A stretch of DNA of 64,000 bases from Galeruca laticollis (taxonomy: Eukaryota > Arthropoda > Insecta > Coleoptera > Chrysomelidae): positions 286,100,246 through 286,164,245 of the forward strand of contig OY998175.1 in NCBI GenBank assembly GCA_963921935.1. The letters run 5' to 3'. The notes under the pieces were generated by a model. It did no database searches and had not been told where the DNA came from. It saw only the letters and a list, made by a program, of their open reading frames with translations. Position numbers and translations under genes: made by a program. Within the stretch, counting starts at the first letter, position 1, and every line of letters begins with the position of its first letter. Of the stretch, positions 51,687-61,413 are shown one piece after another.

Positions 51687-52700
51687 GGTAAAATATTTTT
51701 CGTCATATATGTAGCTGGACAGTAAGGAAAATATTGCATTTTCCGCAATTCTTCAAAAATATATTTTTGGCCTATCATCCCCTCGAAACATGTTCGGTTA
51801 GATGAAAATTCATCTAAAATCGATTGGTGACTTTGTTAATGCCCTAATTCTATCAATTTTTGAATAACTATGGATAATTGTTTTTACCCTCTTCATTCGA
51901 TACTCCACGTTTGACGCACTCTACTTCCGAATCGCATCATTGTAGAGCACTCCCGATTTTTTGTATCATAAATGGGACCTTTGACGATACTTTTTCAGAA
52001 AATTGAATGATTACTTCTATTATTTTGGTCTGTACTATTTTTTATATGAAGGCATGTTTTCTTTTAACTTAAATGCTCTCCTAATATTTGAAACATTTAT
52101 CTTATCGAAAAATGGACAACACCAGTCGATTTGTCGTATCAAAGAACCCTTATTCTTATAATTTCAGTATTTTTTGAGAGGTAAAATATTTTTCGTCATA
52201 TATGTAGCTGGACAGTAAGGAAAATATTGCATTTTTCGCAATTCTCCAAAAATATATTTTTGGCCTATCATCCCCTCGAAACATGTTCGGTTAGATGAAA
52301 ATTCATCTAAAATCGATTGGTGACTTTGTTAATGCCCTAATTCTATCAATTTTTGAATAACTATGGATAATTGTTTTTACCCTCTTCATTCGATACTCCA
52401 CGTTTGACGCACTCTACTTCCGAATCGCATCATTGTAGAGCACTCCCGATTTTTCGTATCATAAATGGGACCTTTGACGATACTTTTTCAGAAAATTGAA
52501 TGATTACTTCTATTATTTTGGTCTGTACTATTTTTTATATGAAGGCATGTTTTCTTTTAACTTAAATGCTCTCCTAATATTTGAAACATTTATCTTATCG
52601 AAAAATGGACAACACCAGTCGATTTGTTGTATCAAAGAACCCTTATTCATATAATTTCAGTATTTTTTGAGAGGTGAAATATTTTTCGTCAAATATGTAG
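51687..52700 (+). repeat. Near-identical monomer pair (landmarks 51971, 52464)
   Basis: Two adjacent 493-bp monomers share the rare markers CGTCATATATG, CGGTTAGATG, GGATAATTGTTTTTACC, CATAAATGGG and CTTTTTCAG. They look like a recent single-monomer tandem duplication. The same pair appears again at 59,717 and in part at 60,210 (offset 7,746). Confidence 0.85.
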
Positions 52701-53930
52701 CTGGTCTATAGTAAGGAAAATATTGCATTTTTCGCAATTCTCCAAAAATATATTTTTGGCCTATCATCCCCTCGAAACATGTTCGATTAGATGAAAATTC
52801 ATCTAAAATCGATGGGTGACTTTGTTCATGCCCTAATTCTATTAATTTTTGAATAACTATGGATATTTGATTTTACCCTCTTCATTCGATACTCCACGTT
52901 TGACGCACTCAACTTTAGAATCGCATCATTGTAGAGCACTCCCGATTTTTTGTATCATAGATGGGACCTTTGACGATACTTTCTCAGAAAATTGAATGAA
53001 TACTTCCATAATTTTGGTCTGTACTATTTTTTATTTGAAGGCATGTTTTCTTTTAATTTAAATGCTCTCCTAATATTTGTAACATTTATCTTATCGAAAA
53101 ATGGACAACACCAGTCGATTTGTCGTATCAAAGAACCCTTATTCTCATAATTTCAGTATTTTTTGAGAGGAAAAATATTTTTCGTCAAATATGTAGCTGG
53201 ACTATAGTAAGGAAAATATTGCATTTTTCGCAATTCTCCAAAAATATATTTTTGGCCTATCATCCCCTCGAAACATGTTCGATTAGATGAAAATTCATCT
53301 AAAATCGATGGGTGACTTTGTTATTGCCCTAATTCTATCAATTTATGAATAACTATGGATATTTGATTTTACCCTCTTAATTCGATACTCCACGTTTGAC
53401 GCACTCTACTTCAGAATAGCATCATTGTAGAGCACTCCCGATTTTCTGTATCATAGATGGGACCTTTGACGATACTTTCTCAGAAAATTGAATGAATACT
53501 TCCATTATTTTGGTCTGTACTATTTTTTATATGAAGGCATGTTTTCTTTTAACTTAAATGCTCTCCTAATATTTGGAACATTTATCTTATCGAAAAATGG
53601 ACACCAGTCGATTTGTCGTATCAAAGAACCCTTATTCTCATGATTTCAGTATTTTTTGAGAGGTGAAATATTTTTCGTCAAATATGTAGCTGGACTATAG
53701 TAAGGAAAATATTGCATTTTTCGCAATTCTCCAAAAATATATTTTTGGCCTATCATCCCCTCGAAACATGTTCGATTAGATGAAAATTAATCTAAAATCG
53801 ATGGGTGACTTTGTTAATGCCCTAATTCTATTAATTTTTGAATAACTATGGATATTTGATTTTACCCTCTTCATTCGATACTCCACGTTTGACGCACTCT
53901 ACTTCCGAATCGCATCATTGTAGAGCACTC
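52701..53930 (+). repeat. Dispersed copy of the 46-47 kb monomers (landmarks 52960, 53456)
   Basis: Landmarks 52960, 53456 and 53948 lie 6,945 bp after 46015, 46511 and 47003. CACTCAACTTTAG, ATTTGGAACATTT and GAAAATTAATCT are shared. Private changes include GTTCATGCCC near 52,824 and CTCATGATTTC near 53,637. Confidence 0.85.
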
Positions 53931-55840
53931 CCGATTTTTGTATCATAGATGGGACCTTTGACGATACTTTCTCAGAAAATTGAATGAATACTTCCATTAT
54001 TTTGGTCTGTACTATTTTTTATATGAAGGCATGTTTTCTTTTAACTTAAATGCTCTCCTAATATTTGAAACATTTATCTTATCGGAAAATGGACAACACC
54101 AGTCGATTTGTCGTATCAAAGAACCCTTATTCTTATAATTTCAGTATTTTTTGAGAGGAAAAATATTTTTCGTCAAATATGCATTTTTCGCAATTCTCCA
54201 AAAATATATTTTTGGCCTATCATCCCCTCGAAACATGTTCGATTAGATGAATATTCATCTAAAATCGATGGGTGACTTTGTTAATGCCCTAATTCTATTA
54301 ATTTTTGAATAACTATGGATATTTGATTTTACCCTCTTCATTCGATACTCCACGTTTGACGCACTCTACTTCCGAATCGCATCATTGTAGAGCACTCCCG
54401 ATTTTTGTATCATAGATGGGACCTTTGACGATACTTTCTCAGAAAATTGAATGAATACTTCCATTATTTTGGTCTGTACTATTTTTTATATGAAGGCATG
54501 TTTTCTTTTAACTTAAATGCTCTCCTAATATTTGAAACATTTATCTTATCGGAAAATGGACAACACCAGTCGATTTGTCGTATCAAAGAACCCTTATTCT
54601 TATAATTTCAGTATTTTTTGAGAGGAAAAATATTTTTCGTCAAATATGCATTTTTCGCAATTCTCCAAAAATATATTTTTGGCCTATCATCCCCTCGAAA
54701 CATGTTCGATTAGATGAATATTCATCTAAAATCGATGGGTGACTTTGTTAATGCCCTAATTCTATTAATTTTTGAATAACTATGGATATTTGATTTTACC
54801 CTCTTCATTCGATACTCCACGTTTGACGCACTCTACTTCAGAATCGCATCATTGTAGAGCACTCCCGATTTTCTGTATCATAGATGGGACCTTTGACGAT
54901 ACTTTCTCAGAAAATTGAATGAATACTTCCATTATTTTGGTCTGTACTATTTTTTATATGAAGGCATGTTTTCTTTTAACTTAAATGCTCTCCTAATATT
55001 TGGAACATTTATCTTATCGAAAAATGGACACCAGTCGATTTGTCGTATCAAAGAACCCTTATTCTCATAATTTCAGTATTTTTTGAGAGGTGAAATATTT
55101 TTCGTCAAATATGTAGCTGGACTATAGTAAGGAAAATATTGCATTTTTCGCAATTCTCCAAAAATATATTTTTGGCCTATCATCCCCTCGAAACATGTTC
55201 GATTAGATGAAAATTAATCTAAAATCGATGGGTGACTTTGTTAATGCCCTAATTCTATTAATTTTTGAATAACTATGGATATTTGATTTTACCCTCTTCA
55301 TTCGATACTCCACGTTTGACGCACTCTACTTCCGAATCGCATCATTGTAGAGCACTCCCGATTTTTGTATCATAGATGGGACCTTTGACGATACTTTCTC
55401 AGAAAATTGAATGAATACTTCCATTATTTTGGTCTGTACTATTTTTTATATGAAGGCATGTTTTCTTTTAACTTAAATGCTCTCCTAATATTTGAAACAT
55501 TTATCTTATCGGAAAATGGACAACACCAGTCGATTTGTCGTATCAAAGAACCCTTATTCTTATAATTTCAGTATTTTTTGAGAGGAAAAATATTTTTCGT
55601 CAAATATGCATTTTTCGCAATTCTCCAAAAATATATTTTTGGCCTATCATCCCCTCGAAACATGTTCGATTAGATGAATATTCATCTAAAATCGATGGGT
55701 GACTTTGTTAATGCCCTAATTCTATTAATTTTTGAATAACTATGGATATTTGATTTTACCCTCTTCATTCGATACTCCACGTTTGACGCACTCTACTTCA
55801 GAATCGCATCATTGTAGAGCACTCCCAATTTTTTGTATCA
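53931..55840 (+). repeat. Short alternating dimer block (about 960-bp period)
   Basis: Landmarks are 53948, 54415, 54883, 55375 and 55843, with spacings 467, 468, 492 and 468. 54,415 to 55,375 and 54,883 to 55,843 are both 960 bp. Monomers alternate between one ending in ATCGGAAAATGG with a short linker and a GATGAATATTCATC palindrome, and one with ATTTGGAACATTT and GAAAATTAATCT. The alternation suggests a nascent dimeric unit. Confidence 0.8.
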
Positions 55841-57326
55841 TAGATGGGACCTTTGACGATACTTTCTCAGAAAATTGAATGAATACTTCCATTATTTTGG
55901 TCTGTACTATTTTTTATTTGAAGGCATGTTTTCTTTTAATTTAAATGCTCTCCTAATATTTGTAACATTTATCTTATCGAAAAATGGACAACACCAGTCG
56001 ATTTGTCGTATCAAAGAACCCTTATTCTCATAATTTCAGTATTTTTTGAGAGGAAAAATATTTTTCGTCAAATATGTAGCTGGACTATTGTAAGGAAAAT
56101 ATTGCATTTTTCGCAATTCTCCAAAAATATATTTCTGGCCTATCATCCCCTCGAAACATGTTCGATTAGATGAAAATTCATCTAAAATCGATGGGTGACT
56201 TTGTTATTGCCCTAATTCTATCAATTTATGAATAACTATGGATATTTGATTTTACCCTCTTAATTCGATACTCCACGTTTGACGCACTCTACTTCAGAAT
56301 AGCATCATTGTAGAGCACTCCCGATTTTCTGTATCATAGATGGGACCTTTGACGATACTTTCTCAGAAAATTGAATGAATACTTCCATTATTTTGGTCTG
56401 TACTATTTTTTATATGAAGGCATGTTTTCTTCTAACTTAAATGCTCTCCTAATATTTGAAACATTTATCTTATCGAAAAATGGACACCAGTCGATTTGTC
56501 GTATCCAAGAACCCTTATTCTCATAATTTCAGTATTTTTTGAGAGGAAAAATATTTTTCGTCAAATATGTAGTTGGACTATAGTAAGGAAAATATTGCAT
56601 TTTTCGCAATTCTCCAAAAATATATTTTTGCCCTATCATCTCCTCGAAACATGTTCGATTAGATGAAAATTCATCTAAAATCGATGGGTGACTTTGTTAA
56701 TGCCCTAATTCTATCAATTTTTGAATAACTATGGGTATTTGATTTTACCCTCTTCATTCGATACTCCACGTTTGACGCACTCTACTTCCGAATCGCATCA
56801 TTGTAGAGCACTCCCGATTTTTTGTATCATAGATGGGACCTTTGACGATACTTTCTCAGAAAGTTGAATGAATACTTCCATTATTTTCGTCTGTACTATT
56901 TTTCATATGAAGGCATGTTTTCTTTTAACTTAAATGCTCTCCTGATATTTGAAACATTTATCTTATCGAAAAATGGACAACACCAGTCGATTTGTCGTAT
57001 CAAAGAACCCTTATTCTTATAATTTCAGTATTTTTTGAGAGGTGAAATATTTTTCGTCAAATATGTAGCTGGACTATAGTAAGGAAAATATTGCATTTTT
57101 CGCAATTCTCCAAAAATATATTTTTGGCCTATCATCCCCTCGAAACATGTTGGATTAGATGAAAATTCATCTAAAATCGATGGGTGACTTTGTTAATGCC
57201 CTAATTCTATTAATTTTTGAATAACTATGGATATTTGATTTTACCCTCTTCATTCGATACTCCACGTTTGACGCACTCTACTTCCGAATCGCATCATTGT
57301 AGAGCACTCCCGATTTTTGTATCATA
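55841..57326 (+). repeat. Satellite sub-block (landmarks 55843, 56339, 56832)
   Basis: Spacings are 496 and 493, with 495 to the next landmark. Private variants include GGACTATTGTAAGG near 56,084, ATATTTCTGGCC near 56,130, CTTCTAACTTAAATG near 56,428, ATTTTCGTCTG near 56,884 and ATGTTGGATTAG near 57,149. No partner block at a fixed offset was recognised. Confidence 0.75.
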
Positions 57327-60260
57327 GATGGGACCTTTGACGATACTTTCTCAGAAAATTGAATGAATACTTCCATTATTTTGGTCTGTACTATTTTTTA
57401 TATGAAGGCATGTTTTCTTTTAACTTAAATGCTCTCCTAATATTTGAAACATTTATCTTATCGAAAAATGGACAACACCAGTCGATTTGTCGTATCAAAG
57501 AACCCTTATTCTTATAATTTCAGTATTTTTTGAGAGGAAAAATATTTTTCGTCAAATATGCATTTTTCGCAATTCTCCAAAAATATATTTTTGGCCTATC
57601 ATCCCCTCGAAACATGTTCGATTAGATGAAAATTCATATAAAATCGATGGGTGACTTTGTTAATGTCCTAATTCTATCAATTTTTGAATAACTATGGATA
57701 TTTGATTTTACCCTCTTCATTCGATACTCCACGTTTGACGCACTCTACTTCCGAATCGCATCATTGTAGAGCACTTCCGATTTTTTGTATCATAGATGGG
57801 ACCTTTGACGATACTTTCTCAGAAAATTGAATGATCACTTCCATTATTTTGGTCTGTACTATTTTTTATATGAAGGCATGTTTTCTTTTAACTTAAATGC
57901 TCTCCTAATATTTGAAACATTTATCTTATCGAAAAATGGACAACACCAGTCGATTTGTCGTATCAAAGAACCCTTATTCTTATAATTTCAGTATTTTTTG
58001 AGAGGAAAAATATTTTTCGTCAAATATGCATTTTTCGCAATTCTCCAAAAATATATTTTTGGCCTATCATCCCCTCGAAACATGTTCGATTAGATGAATA
58101 TTCATCTAAAATCGATGGGTGACTTTGTTATTGCCCTAATTCTATCAATTTATGAATAGCTATGGATATTTGATTTTACCCTCTTAATTCGATACTCCAC
58201 GTTTGACGCACTCTACTTCAGAATAGCATAATTGTAGAGCTCTCCCGATTTTCTGTATCATAGATGGGACCTTTGACGATACTTTCTCAAAAAATTGAAT
58301 GAATACTTCCATTATTTTGGTCTGTACTATTTTTTATATGAAGGCATGTTTTCTTTTAACTTAAATGCTCTCCCAATATTTGACACATTTATCTTATCGA
58401 AAAATGGACACCAGTCGATTTGTCGTATCAAAGAACCCTTATTCTCATAATTTCAGTATTTTTTGAGAGGAAAAATATTTTTTGTCAAATATGTAGTTGG
58501 ACTATAGTAAGGAAAATATTGCATTTTTCGCAATTCTCCAAAAATATATTTTTGCCCTATCATCTCCTCGAAACATGTTCGATTAGATGAAAATTCATCT
58601 AAAATCGATGGGTGACTTTGTTAATGCCCTAATTCTATCAATTTTTGAATAACTATGGATATTTGATTTTACCCTCTTCATTCGATACTCCACGTTTGAC
58701 GCACTCTACTTCCGAATCGCATTATTGTAGAGCACTCCCGATTTTTTGTATCGTAGATGGGACCTTTGACGATACTTTCTCAGAAAGTTGAAAGAATACT
58801 TCCATTATTTTGGTCTGTACTATTTTTTATATGAAGGCATGTTTTCTTTTAACTTAAATGCTCTCCTAATATTTGAAACATCTATCTTATCGAAAAATGG
58901 ACAACACCAGTCGATTTGTCGTATCAAAGAACCCTTATTCTTATAATTTCAGTATTTTTTGAGAGGAAAAATATTTTTCGTCAAATATGCATTTTTCGCT
59001 ATTCTCCAAAAATATATTTTTGGCCTATCATCCCCTCGAAACATGTTCGATTAGATAAAAATTCATCTAAAATCGATGGGAGACTTTGTTAATGCCCTAA
59101 TTCTATCAATTTTTGAATAACTATGGGTATTTGATTTTACCCTCTTCATTCGATACTCCACGTTTGACGCACTCTACTTCCGAATCGCATCATTGTAGAG
59201 CACCCCCGATTTTTTGTATCATAGATGGGACCTTTGACGATACTTTCTCAGAAATTTGAATGAATACTTCCATTATTTTGGTCTGTACTATTTTTTATAT
59301 GAAGGCATGTTTTCTTTTAACTTAAATGCTCTCCTAATATTTGAAACATTTATCTTATCGAAAAATGGACAACACCAGTCGATTTGTCGTATCAAAGAAC
59401 CCTTATTCTTATAATTTCAGTATTTTTTGAGAGGTAAAATATTTTTCGTCATATATGTAGCTGGACAGTAAGGAAAATATTGCATTTTTCGCAATTCTCC
59501 AAAAATATATTTTTGGCCTATCATCCCCTCGAAACATGTTCGGTTAGATGAAAATTCATCTAAAATCGATTGGTGACTTTGTTAATGCCCTAATTCTATC
59601 AATTTTTGAATAACTATGGATAATTGTTTTTACCCTCTTCATTCGATACTCCACGTTTGACGCACTCTACTTCCGAATCGCATCATTGTAGAGCACTCCC
59701 GATTTTTTGTATCATAAATGGGACCTTTGACGATACTTTTTCAGAAAATTGAATGATTACTTCTATTATTTTGGTCTGTACTATTTTTTATATGAAGGCA
59801 TGTTTTCTTTTAACTTAAATGCTCTCCTAATATTTGAAACATTTATCTTATCGAAAAATGGACAACACCAGTCGATTTGTCGTATCAAAGAACCCTTATT
59901 CTTATAATTTCAGTATTTTTTGAGAGGTAAAATATTTTTCGTCATATATGTAGCTGGACAGTAAGGAAAATATTGCATTTTTCGCAATTCTCCAAAAATA
60001 TATTTTTGGCCTATCATCCCCTCGAAACATGTTCGATTAGATGAAAATTCATCTAAAATCGATGGGTGACTTTGTTAATGCCCTAATTCTATCAATTTTT
60101 GAATAACTATGGATATTTGTTTTTACCCTCTTCATTCGATACTCCACGTTTGACGCACTCTACCTCCGAATCGCATCATTGTAGAGCACTCCCGATTTTT
60201 TGTATCATAGATGGGACCTTCGACGATACTTTTTCAGAATGTTGAATGAATACTTCCATT
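57327..60260 (+). repeat. Dispersed copy of the 50-52 kb blocks (7,746-bp offset)
   Basis: Landmarks 57795, 58263, 58756, 59224, 59717 and 60210 lie exactly 7,746 bp after 50049, 50517, 51010, 51478, 51971 and 52464. Rare markers recur: GAGCTCTCCCG, TATCGTAGATGGG, GCACCCCCG, CGTCATATATG and GGATAATTG. Private changes include AGCATAATTG near 58,226 and CGCTATTCTCC near 58,996. Confidence 0.88.
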
Positions 60261-60708
60261 ATTTTGGTCTGTACTATTTTTTATATGAAGGCATGTTTTC
60301 TTTTAACTTAAATGCTCTCCTAATATTTGAAACATTTATCTTATCGAAAAATGGACAACACTAGTCGATTTGTCGTATCAAAGAACCGTTATTCTTATAA
60401 TTTCAGTATTTTTTGAGAGGAAAAATATTTTTCATCAAATATGTAGCTGGACAGTAAGGAAAATATTGCATTTTTCGCAATTCTCCAAAAATATATTTTT
60501 GGCCTATCATCCCCTCGAAACATGTTAGATTAGATGAAAATTCATCTAAAATCGATGGGTGACTTTGTTAATGTCCTAATTCTATCAATTTTTGAATAAC
60601 TATGGATATTTGATTTTACCCTCTTCATTCGATACTCCACGTTTGATGCACTATACTTCCGAATCGCATCATTGTAGAGCACTCCCGATTTTTTGTATCA
60701 TAGATGGG
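60261..60708 (+). repeat. Last satellite monomer, truncated by the retrotransposon
   Basis: The final monomer is intact through the linker, both dyads and the TTTGATGCACTATACTTCC region, then stops at TATCATAGATGGG. The normal continuation ACCTTTGACG is replaced by TAC and the LTR. It is no more degenerate than core monomers, resembling the 16,988 and 23,378 neighbours with CTATACTTCC. Confidence 0.92.
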
Positions 60709-60711
60709 TAC
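60709..60711. other. Satellite-LTR junction
   Basis: Three bases, TAC, separate the satellite GATGGG from the LTR terminus, where the satellite would read ACC. They may belong to a target-site duplication carrying a change or to the LTR tip. The other side of the insertion is outside the window, so the duplication cannot be verified. Confidence 0.6.
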
Positions 60712-60852
60712 TGTATGGGAATAAACGAACGATTATTCCTTAAACACACATAAAGCTTCAATAGCTCTTATTTCACTTGGAAGGATTGGATATCATTCAA
60801 ATTATCTTGAATCGTTGATAATAATCAAATATATTTTATGAAGTAGAAATTT

Positions 60853-60858
60853 TTTATT
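60853..60858 (-). terminator. Candidate polyadenylation signal in the LTR
   Basis: AATAAA on the minus strand lies about 25 bp downstream of the initiator-like site. This would define a short R region of roughly 45-50 bases. It is a common hexamer in A+T-rich sequence, so support is modest. Confidence 0.4.
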
Positions 60859-60881
60859 TTTTGACAGTGACAATTTTTTGT

Positions 60882-60926
60882 AACTGACAGAAAATCTTCC
60901 AAGGTTGAATTGAAAATAAATATTTA
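60882..60926 (-). promoter_or_regulatory. Putative LTR promoter (TATA-like plus initiator)
   Basis: On the minus strand TAAATATTTA (60,926-60,917) precedes TCAGTT (60,887-60,882), which fits the arthropod initiator consensus TCAKTY. The spacing is about 35-40 bp. In this 3' LTR, transcription would run leftward out of the element and into the satellite. Confidence 0.4.
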
Positions 60927-60966
60927 AGCTATCATGTTAGCAGTTAGACAAGTTAGAAATTAAACA

Positions 60967-61113
60967 TAACTCCCGCCTTGGACGTTTTCCGGGAGAAAAC
61001 TCCAACTTAAACAAAACACTTCACTTCAGACAACTTCCGCACACAACACAGTACATAAAACATGAAAAATAGTTAACCTAATGACAAAGTTTAAGATTTA
61101 ACAATACACAAAT
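60967..61113 (-). other. 3' UTR and polypurine tract of the element
   Basis: This lies between the pol stop codon (TAG, 61,116-61,114) and the LTR. The minus-strand run AAGGCGGGAG at 60,979-60,970, followed by TTA and the LTR's TG, is the likely polypurine tract that primes plus-strand DNA synthesis. A small inverted repeat, GTTTTC and GAAAAC around a 5-base loop (60,984-61,000), sits just upstream of it. No other gene is visible here. Confidence 0.7.
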
Positions 61114-61413
61114 CTAGGTATCATCAGGAAGGGGACATACCTTCGCTATAGACCTAAGAAACGTTCCATCTGATGTTTTGACTCTAATTAAACGAACTTT
61201 GCCGTCTGAACCCTGAATAATTTCAATGATTCGCGCGAGAGCCCACCTGAAAGGAGGCAAGTTATCCTCCTTTAAAAGGACTAATTGATTAATTTCCAAA
61301 TTTCGGGTTTGATTGGTCCATTTTGGCCTTTGCCGAAGCCTATTAAGATATTCAATGGACCATCGCTTCCAAAATATTTGTTTGAATTTAATACACTTCT
61401 GATACATTGACAA
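61114..61413 (-). CDS. C-terminal Pol segment in the shifted frame
   Basis: This frame continues Pol after the break. It has the integrase C-terminal region with FWKRWSIEYL, then the small domain following BEL/Pao integrases, with LVLLKEDNLPPFRW and VRVKTSDGT-like features (here IRVKTSDGTFLRS), ending PLPDDT. The listed start is a TTG codon inside the frame and not a genuine initiation site; family-like residues (IPENRLS) begin a little upstream, at about 61,428. It overlaps the end of the main frame because of the shift. The frame change equals the loss of one base (or gain of two) between about 61,437 and 61,428. A sequencing error is possible but cannot be tested here. Confidence 0.85.
   Translation of the reverse strand: MSMYQKCIKFKQIFWKRWSIEYLNRLRQRPKWTNQTRNLEINQLVLLKEDNLPPFRWALARIIEIIQGSDGKVRLIRVKTSDGTFLRSIAKVCPLPDDT

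Larger units (their letters stand above)
1..60708 (+). repeat. Satellite DNA array, ~0.47-0.50 kb monomer, about 125 tandem copies
   Basis: A single A+T-rich monomer repeats head to tail from the left edge to the retrotransposon junction. The landmark GATGGGACC recurs at 213, 705, 1173, 1666, 2159 and so on to 60,703, nearly always 465-500 bp apart, and I saw no inverted copy. The array continues beyond the left edge, since position 1 lies inside a monomer. Copies differ by scattered substitutions and a few recurrent indels, and many variants are shared between distant monomers. No monomer holds a conserved long reading frame. Such arrays are typical of centromeric or pericentromeric heterochromatin; that location is inferred and not visible here. 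I cannot assign it to a named satellite family. Confidence 0.98.
60712..60966 (-). repeat. 3' LTR of the BEL/Pao element (about 255 bp)
   Basis: On the minus strand it starts TGTTTAATTTC and ends CCCATACA, so it has the canonical TG...CA ends, with TGT and ACA termini. Placement is supported by the purine tract immediately before it and by the satellite immediately after it. A TATA-like TAAATATTTA, an initiator-like TCAGTT and an AATAAA signal (60,858-60,853) follow in promoter-to-polyadenylation order. Without the second LTR the limits are inferred. Confidence 0.78.

Noticed and set aside
1..60708. CRISPR array or phage-like direct repeats
   Set aside because: Repeats are hundreds of bases long with no short repeat-spacer pattern, and the flanking element is an animal retrotransposon.
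1..60708. Identity with the Drosophila 1.688 (359-bp) satellite
   Set aside because: The monomer is clearly longer, and I see only vague A+T-rich resemblance around TTTTTGGCC. I could not support homology without an alignment.
1..60708. CENP-B box
   Set aside because: I saw no match to the conserved core of the mammalian box in the monomers read, and the host is probably an insect.
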